From: Minisyncoccota bacterium
GTDB lineage: Bacteria; Patescibacteriota; Minisyncoccia; Phycocordibacterales; UBA2100
NCBI GenBank assembly: GCA_020058565.1
Contig: JAGVDT010000071.1
Location: 1 to 13,215, forward strand
Reading direction: 5' to 3'
Length of the DNA: 13,215 nucleotides
In this document: piece by piece, positions 1 to 6,846 of the stretch
How positions within the stretch are numbered: the stretch's first letter is position 1
Layout: each line of letters opens with the position of its first letter
The notes under the pieces: generated by a model
The model's database searches: none
Told to the model about the DNA's origin: nothing
Seen by the model: the letters and a program-made list of their open reading frames with translations, nothing else
Position numbers and translations under genes: made by a program

Positions 1-113
1 ACCAAGGTTTCGCTTTCGGCATGGGCCTGGACCGCTTAGCAATGCTGCGCTGGGGTATCGACGACATCCGCCTCATGCATAGCGCTGACCTTCGGTTCAT
101 CAATCAATTTTAG
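1..113 (+). CDS. pheS: Phenylalanine-tRNA ligase alpha subunit, 3' end (partial)
   Basis: Reading from base 3 gives 36 residues and a TAG stop at 111-113. The segment contains GFAFGMGLDRLAMLRWGIDD followed by IRLMHSADLRFINQF. This is the typical C-terminal end of PheS, where family members read GFAFGMG(I/L)(E/D)RLAML...GIDDIR...DLRFL.QF. The catalytic subunit charges tRNA-Phe together with PheT. The 5' part lies outside the window. It sits 45 nt upstream of pheT on the same strand, the usual pheST order, so co-transcription is likely. Confidence 0.95.
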   Translation, partial: QGFAFGMGLDRLAMLRWGIDDIRLMHSADLRFINQF

Positions 114-121
114 TATGCATT

Positions 122-149
122 ACTACGAACTACGTTCTACGTACTACGC
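122..149 (+). repeat. 7-bp tandem repeat between pheS and pheT
   Basis: Four consecutive heptamers are visible: ACTACGA (122-128), ACTACGT (129-135), TCTACGT (136-142) and ACTACGC (143-149). A degenerate fifth, ACTGTCC, runs to 156. The array fills most of the pheS-pheT gap and ends directly before the pheT ATG at 159, where no Shine-Dalgarno sequence is seen. Its function is unknown; it may only be a slippage product. Confidence 0.75.
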
Positions 150-158
150 ACTGTCCCT

Positions 159-1970
159 ATGAAGATTTCCCGCGAATGGTTGCAGACATATTTTGATACG
201 CCGCTTCCGCCTGCGGAAGTGCTTGCTGATGCGCTCACATTTCATGCGTTTGAAATAGAGTCTGTGGAGGCCGATGTGCTTGATGTAAAAGTCACGCCCA
301 ATCGCGGACATGATTGTCTGAGCTACCGCGGCATCGCCAAAGAAATTTCGGCCATATTAAGTTTGCCGATTACTCCAAGGGCTCTCGAGGCTTGGGACCA
401 AATGCAGCAATTCACGTTGACTATGCCCGTGAGCGTTCATATCGCCGAGCCAGAGCTTTGTCCTCGTTACGTCGCGTGGACTATCAAAGGAGTCAAAGTC
501 GGACCTTCGCCGGAATGGCTCGTAAAGCGTCTGGCTGCAATGGGTCAGCAGTCGATCAATAATGTGGTAGATGCAACAAATTATGTAATGTTCAATACCG
601 GCCAGCCCTTGCATGCTTTTGATGCGGGCAAATTAAAAAAAGGTTCGAAAGACGACTACGCTATAGAAGTCCGCAAAGCACATGATGCTGAAAAACTTTT
701 GGCACTCGACAACAAAGAATACACACTCAAGGATTCTATGCTCGTGATCGTGGATGCGCATGCAGGTGTGCCTGTAGGCATAGCCGGGGTAAAGGGCGGA
801 ATGCCGGCGGGAATCACCGAGGAGACACAGGACGTAATTATCGAGAGCGCAAACTTCAATGGAGCCTCGGTGCGCAAAACCGCACAGGCTCTGAAGCTTC
901 GCACGGATGCATCGCAAAGGTTCGAGCAAGCGCTCTCGCCAGAGCTACCGGCTATTGGCATTCGATCTGCGGCGAAGCTAATACTCGAACTCGCTGGAGG
1001 CGAACTTTCAGCTTTTTCAGATTCGTATCCTAAGCCGCAGGAGAAATGGAGCGTTTCGGTCTCGCTTGAAAAGATCAATCGCGTGCTCGGCACGTCTCTG
1101 AACATCTCAGATGTTGAAGATATTTTTAAGCGACTCGGATTTTCATATACGGTGCAGGGCCAGGTATTGACGGTCGAGCCGCCTTTTGAGCGCCTCGATT
1201 TAAAGATTCCGGAAGATTTAGTGGAAGAAGTGGGACGCATCCACGGCTATGAAAATGTTGCCGGTGTAGAAATGCCGGCTCAAAAGATTAAGCCGGAGAT
1301 TAACGCGAATTACGCTTCCGCAGAAAAATTGCGCGAAGAATTGGTTTCGCGCGGGTACAGTGAAGTTTTCACGAGCGTCTTTTCCGAAAAAGGCGAGCGG
1401 GCCGTGGCAAATAAAGTAGATGGCGACCGGCCTTTTTTGCGTTCGGCACTCGAGCCGGGCCTAAAAGACGCCTATGAGCGTAATGTGCGCAACAAGGACC
1501 TGCTCGGACTTGATGAAGTAAGGTTGTTTGAAATTGGGACCGTCTGGACTGGCGGCAAAGAAGAGATACGTCTCGCAATGGCAGATAAAAAAGGCGTCGA
1601 GGAAGAGCCGCTAGCACCTTCGGAAGTCGGTGCATATGATCAGCTGCCGACTTCTGCGACAGAACGCTACAAAACATTTTCCCGATACCCGTTTATCGTC
1701 CGCGACATCGCACTCTGGGTCCCCTTCGACTCTGCTCAGGGCAAGCCCGCGGTTTCTTCCGATCAGGTTCTTGAAATTATACGCAGAGCGGCAGGGGACC
1801 TGGCGGTGCGCTGCGCTAAATTCGACGAATTCAAAAAAGGCGATAAACAATCATATGCATTTCGTCTTGTGTTCCAGTCTATGGACCGCACGCTTATGGA
1901 CGAAGACGCCAACAGTCGCATGGAAAGCGTCTACGCCGCTGTCCGCGACAACGCCTGGGAAGTTCGCTAG
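159..1970 (+). CDS. pheT: Phenylalanine-tRNA ligase beta subunit, short form lacking the B2 domain
   Basis: 603 residues, against about 800 for ordinary bacterial PheT. The beta subunit works with PheS in charging and proofreading tRNA-Phe. Seen in order: a B1-type N-terminus (1-60, VTPNRGHDCLSYRGIAKEIS); a B3/B4 editing region (about 105-270, with SINNVVDATNYVM, QPLHAFD and LRTDASQRFEQALSPE); a B5 region (about 300-370, EDLVEEVGRIHGYENVA); a reduced synthetase-like core (about 385-465, REELVSRGYSEVFTSVFSE, LFEIGTVW); and a C-terminal FDX-ACB anticodon-binding domain (about 505-603, RYPFIVRDIALWV). The OB-fold tRNA-binding domain (B2), normally inserted near residue 40 of B1, is absent: B1 runs straight from ESVEADVLD to VKVTPNRG. 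Much of the second half of the core also seems missing. Residues 522-531 look like an inserted repeat. The start follows the pheS stop by 45 nt; no clear ribosome-binding site is seen. Confidence 0.95.
   Translation: MKISREWLQTYFDTPLPPAEVLADALTFHAFEIESVEADVLDVKVTPNRGHDCLSYRGIAKEISAILSLPITPRALEAWDQMQQFTLTMPVSVHIAEPELCPRYVAWTIKGVKVGPSPEWLVKRLAAMGQQSINNVVDATNYVMFNTGQPLHAFDAGKLKKGSKDDYAIEVRKAHDAEKLLALDNKEYTLKDSMLVIVDAHAGVPVGIAGVKGGMPAGITEETQDVIIESANFNGASVRKTAQALKLRTDASQRFEQALSPELPAIGIRSAAKLILELAGGELSAFSDSYPKPQEKWSVSVSLEKINRVLGTSLNISDVEDIFKRLGFSYTVQGQVLTVEPPFERLDLKIPEDLVEEVGRIHGYENVAGVEMPAQKIKPEINANYASAEKLREELVSRGYSEVFTSVFSEKGERAVANKVDGDRPFLRSALEPGLKDAYERNVRNKDLLGLDEVRLFEIGTVWTGGKEEIRLAMADKKGVEEEPLAPSEVGAYDQLPTSATERYKTFSRYPFIVRDIALWVPFDSAQGKPAVSSDQVLEIIRRAAGDLAVRCAKFDEFKKGDKQSYAFRLVFQSMDRTLMDEDANSRMESVYAAVRDNAWEVR
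1721..1748 (+). repeat. Repeat-like in-frame insertion in pheT
   Basis: The segment holds CCCTTCGACTCTGCTCAGGG followed by CAAGCC and encodes PFDSAQGKP (residues 522-530). It lies in the FDX-ACB domain, in the loop between the first strand (RDIALWVP) and the next helix (SSDQVLEIIRR), where family members have no such residues. From memory, this word family (FDSAQGKP on one strand, LALSRVEG on the other) recurs as a short interspersed repeat in CPR and other genomes. There is no second copy in this window, so the repeat identity cannot be proven here. Confidence 0.55.
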
Positions 1971-2032
1971 CTTGCGGTTTCTGCAAATTTCGTCACACTT
2001 ATTCCACAATCAACGAGACGAAAGAGGTGTAC

Positions 2033-2422
2033 ATGAGCGTCTTAGAGGGGTTGTTGATCTTTGTAGCGCTTTCCGCAATTGCTGTGGTTTGCGCACTCAT
2101 CTGGATCTCCAGCAGAACAGCCAGCAAAGTTACTGATCTTGAACCGGATTATGATCTCATAACTTGGATTTTGCTGGATGGGCCTATGACCATGTCTGAA
2201 ATTTTGCAGGCATATAGGCAAGAACATCCGGAGAATGATGCTTTTGAAACTTCCATTTTTCTGGTGACCATGCTGCCCTTCCTTGTTAGGGAGGGGGTAC
2301 TTCTGGACTCTTCTTCTCAGAGGGATGAAGAGGAACCTGAGTACAGCTTAGCTCCTAAATATATCTCTCTAGCTCAAGCTCGAAAACAGGGAAGAGTGCA
2401 GAGACAAAAAATCGCAAACTAG
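2033..2422 (+). CDS. Membrane-anchored protein with winged-helix-like domain, function unknown
   Basis: 129 residues from ATG 2033; an in-frame GTG lies two codons earlier (2027). AAAGAGG at 2021-2027 sits 5 nt before the ATG and decides the start. Residues 5-27 (EGLLIFVALSAIAVVCALIW) form one transmembrane segment. Residues about 40-115 look like a small winged helix: a helix at DYDLITWILLDG, a helix at MTMSEILQAYRQ, a longer helix at ETSIFLVTMLPFLVREGVLL, then a hairpin-like PEYSLAPKYISL. The tail is basic (ARKQGRVQRQKIAN). No family is recognised. The fold is inferred from the pattern only, and a membrane-tethered regulator or partner protein is a guess. TTTCGTC (1988-1994) could pair with GACGAAA (2017-2023) and partly cover the ribosome-binding site. 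Confidence 0.75.
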   Translation: MSVLEGLLIFVALSAIAVVCALIWISSRTASKVTDLEPDYDLITWILLDGPMTMSEILQAYRQEHPENDAFETSIFLVTMLPFLVREGVLLDSSSQRDEEEPEYSLAPKYISLAQARKQGRVQRQKIAN

Positions 2423-2440
2423 TAAACAGGTTGCGAAGTT

Positions 2441-2464
2441 AGACCCCGACAGCTGTCGGGGTCT
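2441..2464 (+). terminator. Perfect 24-nt palindrome after the 2033 gene, possible terminator
   Basis: Left arm AGACCCCGACAG (2441-2452) and right arm CTGTCGGGGTCT (2453-2464) are exact reverse complements with no spacer, starting 18 nt after the stop. In RNA it would form a strong GC-rich stem. No T-run follows (next bases TGCTACATCC), so an ordinary intrinsic terminator is only one option; a dispersed palindromic repeat is another. Confidence 0.5.
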
Positions 2465-2567
2465 TGCTACATCCATACTTTCCTGTGCAAAAAGGATGTA
2501 CGCTTAGGCCAACGCAGGGCTGTGATTACGACAAGTAAATGAACATATTTGTGAACATTAAGTCAAC

Positions 2568-2603
2568 TGTACGAATAATCCGCGGTCGCGTAGGATTCGT
2601 ACA
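2568..2603 (+). promoter_or_regulatory. 36-nt imperfect palindrome overlapping the start of the PaaX/Cas2-like gene (copy 1)
   Basis: Left arm TGTACGAATAATC (2568-2580), centre CGCGGTCGCG (2581-2590), right arm TAGGATTCGTACA (2591-2603). The last A of the right arm is the first base of the gene's ATG. The copy matches the one at 3174-3209 at 32 of 36 positions. All four differences are G/T changes within 2590-2595, and they weaken the right arm here. These changes create AGGA (2592-2595), 7 nt from the ATG, and TAGGAT (2591-2596), a possible -10 box placed for a leaderless start. This is most simply an operator for self-control by the encoded regulator. Confidence 0.75.
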
Positions 2604-3166
2604 TGGGGTCAATAGAAGCTGAAGCGCGGCGCAAGCCGCGCAGGGGAGAGCTGCAAAAGATAATTCTACAGACCGTAAAGGTCGCTGGCCTGATCAGTAT
2701 CCTTTTGGTAGCGCCAAATGTCATTGGTGCTATGGCCAAACTCGGTCTAATAGCTTCTAAAAGACAGGCAGGTCTAGTAGGTCGTGCATGTGAGCGTCTG
2801 CTAGCGAGTGGTGACATGACATGGAAGCGCGGACAGCTTTGTCTGACACCGAGAGGCGAAGCGAAGCTTCTGCGACTTTCTTTAGAACAATTGTCGAACC
2901 GGAAGCCGCGTCGATGGGATAAAAGATGGAGAGTGCTTATATTTGATATTCCTGAATCCAGCAAATATCTTCGAGATAAGGTGCGTGATACATTGCGAGC
3001 GATAGGCTTTATTAGACTACAACACAGCGTATGGATATATCCGTACGACTGCGAAGATTTGGTAATGCTTCTAAAGGCGGATCTTCAAGTTGGAAGAGAC
3101 CTTTTGTATATGGTGGTGGATGCGCTTGAAAACGATGATGAGCTGCGAGCTCGTTTCAGGCTCTGA
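2603..3166 (+). CDS. PaaX-like transcriptional regulator with Cas2-like C-terminal domain
   Basis: 187 residues, TGA stop. The N-terminal part (about 1-90) is a helix-rich winged-helix-like region: basic MGSIEAEARRKPRRGELQK, then ILQTVKVAG, then APNVIGAMAKLGLI, with a wing-like KRGQLCLTPRGEAKL. The C-terminal part (about 104-187) has RRWDKRWRVLIFDIPE, a Cas2/PaaX-type ferredoxin-like first strand with Asp115, followed by RDTLRAIGFIRLQHSVWIYP. This arrangement matches PaaX-family repressors and the CPR proteins often labelled Cas2. No cas1 or CRISPR array is present, so a regulatory role fits better than spacer acquisition. The gene is framed by two near-identical 36-nt palindromes, one sharing a base with its start codon and one 7 nt after its stop. 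Autoregulation is inferred. Confidence 0.85.
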   Translation: MGSIEAEARRKPRRGELQKIILQTVKVAGLISILLVAPNVIGAMAKLGLIASKRQAGLVGRACERLLASGDMTWKRGQLCLTPRGEAKLLRLSLEQLSNRKPRRWDKRWRVLIFDIPESSKYLRDKVRDTLRAIGFIRLQHSVWIYPYDCEDLVMLLKADLQVGRDLLYMVVDALENDDELRARFRL

Positions 3167-3173
3167 AACAGGG

Positions 3174-3209
3174 TGTACGAATAATCCGCGGTCGCTGATT
3201 ATTCGTACA
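3174..3209 (+). promoter_or_regulatory. 36-nt palindrome 7 nt after the PaaX/Cas2-like gene (copy 2)
   Basis: Left arm TGTACGAATAATC (3174-3186), 10-nt centre CGCGGTCGCT (3187-3196), right arm GATTATTCGTACA (3197-3209). The two 13-nt arms are exact reverse complements, so this copy is the perfect version. A third partial match to the centre, GCGGTCGC, lies at 3277-3284. It could be a second operator, a transcript-ending stem (though no T-run follows) or the other end of a 642-nt repeat-bracketed unit (2568-3209). Confidence 0.75.
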
Positions 3210-3434
3210 AGGTGAATTGCTAGAATATTCTAAGCAAATGATGGGTGTGGCCACATCGAAAATAGTAAAGAAACAAGCGGTCGCAGAAATGTAAAAGCCC
3301 AATACAGAGAGAGCTGAAATATGGCCATATTATTGCTTGTTTAAGCCATAAAATAGCGGTTAGGCAATTGGCTTGCAGGGCTAAAATTTGGTATAATTTT
3401 TAGGTCAGTTTTTTCATTTAAATCCACCCAAATC
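3210..3434 (+). other. Non-coding region upstream of gyrB with short palindromes
   Basis: No gene was found in these 225 nt. Small perfect palindromes are TAGAATATTCTA (3221-3232), TGTGGCCACA (3246-3255) and AATATGGCCATATT (3318-3331). AAACAAGC (3271-3278) and GCTTGTTT (3335-3342) are a separated inverted pair. The partial operator centre GCGGTCGC is at 3277-3284. These could be gyrB control sites, but no known motif was matched. Confidence 0.4.
3368..3397 (+). promoter_or_regulatory. Probable gyrB promoter
   Basis: TATAAT (3392-3397) is preceded by TGG (3389-3391), an extended -10 element. A weak -35, TTGGCT, lies at 3368-3373 with an 18-nt spacer. The predicted start near 3404 leaves a T-rich leader of about 30 nt before the ATG at 3435, in which no Shine-Dalgarno sequence is seen. 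Confidence 0.65.
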
Positions 3435-5498
3435 ATGGCAAAAACAGCTCCAAAAGCACCACGAAAAGAAGGCTCATACGGGGCTGAAGACATCACCGTT
3501 CTCGAGGGGCTTGAGGCGGTGCGTAAACGCCCGGGCATGTACATCGGTACTACCTCGACCTCAGGCCTTCATCACCTGATCTGGGAAGTCTTCGACAACT
3601 CACGCGACGAAGCGATGGGTGGCTACTGCAACGACATCGAAGTCGCTCTCATGCCCGACGGCTCTATCCGCGTAGCCGACAACGGCCGCGGCATCCCAGT
3701 AGAAGTGCATCCCAAAACCAAAGTCTCGACACTCGAAACCGTCATGACCATGCTTCATGCTGGTGGTAAATTCGGCGGCGAAGGCTACAAAGTCTCCGGA
3801 GGCCTTCACGGTGTGGGCGTTTCTGTGGTAAACGCGCTTTCTACCTACGTGCGCGCAGAAGTCCATCGCGACGGCGGCAAGTACGAACAAGAATACAAAA
3901 ACGGCGGCAAACCGGTGGGCAAAACCAAAAAGCTCGGCAACTCCAAACTCCACGGCACGATCATTACGTTTAATCCCGACCCGACGATATTCCCAGACAT
4001 CTCGTGGAACTGGGATACCATCGTTTCTCACTTGCGACAGCAGGCGTATTTGGTAAAGGGTCTGCGCATCGCTATCTACGATTTCCGCGGGAAAAGTGAC
4101 GTCGACGACGTGGGGGTTTTCTACATGCGAGAGCTCGGGATCGACGCGCCATCTTTTAGTTTTTATTTCGAAGGCGGTCTCAAGTCTTTGATTGGTTTCC
4201 AAAACAAACACCAAGAAGCCGTACACAAAAACATCTTCTACGTCGAAAAAGAGCAAGACGGCGTAGCCGTAGAAGTCGCACTCCAATACGTAGACGACAT
4301 TTCTTCGCGCATCTCAGCTTTTGCCAACAACATCTACAATGCCGAAGGCGGTATGCATATTACGGGTTTCAAAACGGCTCTCACGCGCACGCTTAACGGC
4401 CTCAACAAAGGCGGCGGCTCCTCCAAAGGCGGATCCGCCACTGGCGGAAAAGAAAGCGACAGCTTTACTGGCGACGACGTGCTCGAAGGCCTTACGGCGG
4501 TAGTATCCGTAAAAATGCGCGAAGTGCAGTTTGAAGGCCAGACCAAAAGCAAGCTTGGCTCAGTCGAAGCCCGTGGCGCTACCGAGACGGTTTTTGCGGA
4601 AGCGTTTTCCCGATTCCTCGAAGAGCATCCAGACGACGCGCGCGCAATAGTCGGTAAGGTCGTTTTGGCGATGAAAGCGCGCAAAGCCGCCAAAGCCGCC
4701 AAAGATTCCATACTGCGCAAAGGCGCTCTCGACGGCATGACTCTTCCGGGCAAATTGGCCGACTGCCAGACCCGAGACGCATCCGAAGCCGAAATATTCA
4801 TCGTAGAGGGCGATAGTGCGGGTGGTACCGCCAAAACCGGCCGCGACAGACGTACACAGGCGATATTGCCGCTTCGCGGGAAGATCCTCAACATCGAGCG
4901 CGCACGTCTAGACAAAATGCTTTCAAGCGAACAAATCAAAAACCTCGTAGTCGCTATGGGTACCGCGATAGGCGACATCTTCGACATTTCAAAGCTTCGC
5001 TACCATAAAATCATCATCGCGACCGATGCCGACGTAGACGGTGCACACATTCGCACACTTTTGCTCACGCTCATGTATCGCCATTTCCGTCCGATAGTGG
5101 ACGGCGGCTACCTCTACATCGCGCAGCCGCCTCTTTTCAAGATCCGCAAAGGCAAAGAAGTTTTCTATGCCTACAACGACCAAGAAAGAATAAAGCTGGC
5201 CGGTGAAGCGACGCCGATGGAAGATACTACCCAAACAGAAGAAAATGATGAGGAGATTGAGACAGAGACTAAACGCGCTCCCAAAGTTTCCGTCCAGCGC
5301 TACAAAGGTCTTGGTGAAATGAACGCCGAGGAGCTCTGGGAAACCACCATGGATCCTGCTCGCAGGCTCCTCAAACAAGTCACCATCGAAGACGCACAAG
5401 ACGCCGACCAGGTATTCGACATGCTTATGGGCACCGACGTGCCTGCCAGAAAGTCATTCATCACTTCGCACGCCAAAGAAGCTACACTGGACATTTAG
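3435..5498 (+). CDS. gyrB: DNA gyrase subunit B
   Basis: 687 residues, close to the short GyrB class of about 640. It supplies the ATPase and TOPRIM parts of gyrase, which introduces negative supercoils together with GyrA. Seen in order: GHKL ATPase with EVFDNSRDEA (51-60), DNGRGIP (82-88) and SGGLHGVGVS (121-130); transducer domain with the ATP-sensing QTKSKLGS loop; TOPRIM with EIFIVEGDSAGG and the metal site DADVDGAHIRT; and a C-terminal region with QRYKGLGEMN and MDPARRLL. A Gly-rich loop in the transducer region holds an extra GGSATGG (residues 332-338) that looks like a repeat insertion. An acidic stretch (EENDEEIETE) lies shortly before QRYKGLGEMN. ParE is the main alternative; the match to GyrB-type motifs is better, but gyrA is not in view. 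It has its own promoter upstream. Confidence 0.95.
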   Translation: MAKTAPKAPRKEGSYGAEDITVLEGLEAVRKRPGMYIGTTSTSGLHHLIWEVFDNSRDEAMGGYCNDIEVALMPDGSIRVADNGRGIPVEVHPKTKVSTLETVMTMLHAGGKFGGEGYKVSGGLHGVGVSVVNALSTYVRAEVHRDGGKYEQEYKNGGKPVGKTKKLGNSKLHGTIITFNPDPTIFPDISWNWDTIVSHLRQQAYLVKGLRIAIYDFRGKSDVDDVGVFYMRELGIDAPSFSFYFEGGLKSLIGFQNKHQEAVHKNIFYVEKEQDGVAVEVALQYVDDISSRISAFANNIYNAEGGMHITGFKTALTRTLNGLNKGGGSSKGGSATGGKESDSFTGDDVLEGLTAVVSVKMREVQFEGQTKSKLGSVEARGATETVFAEAFSRFLEEHPDDARAIVGKVVLAMKARKAAKAAKDSILRKGALDGMTLPGKLADCQTRDASEAEIFIVEGDSAGGTAKTGRDRRTQAILPLRGKILNIERARLDKMLSSEQIKNLVVAMGTAIGDIFDISKLRYHKIIIATDADVDGAHIRTLLLTLMYRHFRPIVDGGYLYIAQPPLFKIRKGKEVFYAYNDQERIKLAGEATPMEDTTQTEENDEEIETETKRAPKVSVQRYKGLGEMNAEELWETTMDPARRLLKQVTIEDAQDADQVFDMLMGTDVPARKSFITSHAKEATLDI
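4428..4448 (+). repeat. 21-nt palindromic repeat-like insertion in gyrB
   Basis: GGCGGATCCGCC (a perfect 12-nt palindrome, 4428-4439) is followed by ACTGGCGGA. The insertion is exactly seven codons in phase and encodes GGSATGG (332-338) in a Gly/Ser-rich loop of the transducer domain. GATCCGCCA(G)CTGGCGGA is shared with 7361-7378 in another gene, differing by one base that is absent here. Confidence 0.6.
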
Positions 5499-5505
5499 TC
5501 TGCAC

Positions 5506-5535
5506 GCCACCACACCTATGTATAGGTGTGGTGGC
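5506..5535 (+). terminator. Strong hairpin after gyrB, probable terminator
   Basis: Arms GCCACCACACCTAT (5506-5519) and ATAGGTGTGGTGGC (5522-5535) are perfect 14-nt complements around GT, starting 7 nt after the gyrB stop. No T-run follows (next bases ACGCGAAAGA), so it may end transcription by another route, protect the 3' end or act as a repeat. Confidence 0.6.
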
Positions 5536-5559
5536 ACGCGAAAGAGGCAACTCTGGATA

Positions 5560-5565
5560 TATAAT
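5560..5565 (+). promoter_or_regulatory. Possible -10 box giving a leaderless start for the protease gene
   Basis: TATAAT at 5560-5565 lies 6 nt before the ATG at 5572, so transcription would begin at about the first base of the start codon. No convincing -35 box is seen at the right distance. Confidence 0.4.
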
Positions 5566-5571
5566 TGATGG

Positions 5572-6846
5572 ATGGGTTTTGGAAGTGAATCCTCAAATCG
5601 CCAGAAAAAAACACCGAACAGACGAACTGATCTTCGGTCCGAACACCGCGCCGACCTACGGCACGTACTAACCGTTATTGGTGCGCTATCAGCAGCAGCC
5701 CCCGCTATCGCTCAAGAAAATGGAGCCGGAAAGCCTGCTGCGTCGCCGCAACTGATATCCAAGCCTGTGCTGGTAAATATACCGCAGAAGATGAATCAAG
5801 GAGCCGTTTGGTTCAAACAAAGGTTGGATGCGAAGAAGGCCTCGCCAGAGGAAATAAAAGAAATGGAATTGATGGTCATCTTTGGCAATGTCCCGCTTAA
5901 GCTTCAAACCGAATACACCGAACTCGTATTTTCGCCCGGAGGATATGTCCATAAAGAGCTAAACGGGGAATTCGATGCGCAGCGATACAGCGAGATAATG
6001 AAGCTCGTCAACAATGTATCAGTACGACTGACGGAACATTATCAAACCAACCCAAATGATCCGAATTTCGAGAAATACTTTAATCTGGCGAAAATGAAAG
6101 CGGCTTCTCATCATGTCCTTTTGGAGCTGAAAGATACTAAGAAAAAGCCGGGAATCACTGAGAAGTTCTGCAATGGATATCTGACCATTTTTGAAGGTGA
6201 CGTGTATTTTGTTACGGCGGATCATTGCATAGAGGATACGAAGGCCGAACAAAGCTTCCGCAGGAACAAACAGATGGACCAAGCGGTTCGCTACATTGCA
6301 CCATTTGAATATCAGCGATGGATGGTTCAATCGCCAGAGCAACTTCCTCCTCTCACTACAGCAAAAACAACTGCAGCATTGAGCGGCCAGATAGTAGCAT
6401 CGATCAGCGAGCGTCCCGACGGCAAAGGTGGGGTCGTGGAGCACATAGTGTTTTCAGTCGCAATGCATTTATCTGAGAAGTACAGGATAGCTTTATATGG
6501 ACAAGATGCGGATCAGGAATTTCCTGCCATAAAAGGAGCAACTATCATGCTTCGCCCTCCTGAGGACGGCAGGGTCACTCGACGTGAAGCTAGCACTGAC
6601 CCAAAAAAACCTGGGAAAGTTCTTTCTATAGTGGCAAGCGGCAGTTCTGGTTCTATGGTGGCAGTACCCGCTGCAGATTTTGTTACAGGAGCACTTTCGA
6701 CTGTTAGCGTCATTGAGGACTCCTGTACAAAAGTTTGCTATGCGACCAGCTCAGTTGGCAATCCTAAAACACTTCAGGACCTTATTCGAGAAGATCAGCA
6801 AGCGCGGGCGAAAAAGATTCTAGAGGAGCTAAAGATCCCTAAATAA
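5572..6846 (+). CDS. Exported chymotrypsin-like serine protease
   Basis: 424 residues. The ATG is the only usable start: an in-frame TGA lies at 5566-5568 and no other start codon occurs before the signal segment. A long basic n-region (1-30) precedes a hydrophobic stretch and an AIA-Q cleavage site (HVLTVIGALSAAAPAIA, 31-47). A helix-rich region (about 70-190) follows. The protease signature is FCNGYLTIFEGDVYFVTADH then C (199-219): His218 is the likely catalytic His in a TAxHC motif, with Cys200 and Cys219 placed like the disulfide that flanks His57 of trypsin. VASGSSGSM (354-362) fits GxSGS, with Ser359 as the likely nucleophile. The Asp is uncertain; Asp236 in MDQAVRYI is one candidate but close to the His. 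The protein probably acts outside the membrane; its substrate is unknown. Its stop directly abuts the stop of the convergent 6847-7902 gene. Confidence 0.7.
   Translation: MGFGSESSNRQKKTPNRRTDLRSEHRADLRHVLTVIGALSAAAPAIAQENGAGKPAASPQLISKPVLVNIPQKMNQGAVWFKQRLDAKKASPEEIKEMELMVIFGNVPLKLQTEYTELVFSPGGYVHKELNGEFDAQRYSEIMKLVNNVSVRLTEHYQTNPNDPNFEKYFNLAKMKAASHHVLLELKDTKKKPGITEKFCNGYLTIFEGDVYFVTADHCIEDTKAEQSFRRNKQMDQAVRYIAPFEYQRWMVQSPEQLPPLTTAKTTAALSGQIVASISERPDGKGGVVEHIVFSVAMHLSEKYRIALYGQDADQEFPAIKGATIMLRPPEDGRVTRREASTDPKKPGKVLSIVASGSSGSMVAVPAADFVTGALSTVSVIEDSCTKVCYATSSVGNPKTLQDLIREDQQARAKKILEELKIPK

Noticed and set aside
656..1240. 194-codon open frame on the minus strand within pheT
   Set aside because: It lies entirely inside the conserved editing and B5 regions of pheT and has no start signals or recognisable domain.
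2603..3166. Cas2 of a CRISPR-Cas system
   Set aside because: The C-terminal half is Cas2-like, but there is an N-terminal winged-helix-like region, no cas1 and no repeat-spacer array; a PaaX-type regulator fits better.
2568..3209. Classical insertion sequence
   Set aside because: No transposase motif and no target-site duplication at the edges of the palindromes; kept only as an open possibility.
4334..4987. 217-codon open frame on the minus strand within gyrB
   Set aside because: Shadow of gyrB, whose motifs are unambiguous on the plus strand; the minus product shows no recognisable domain.
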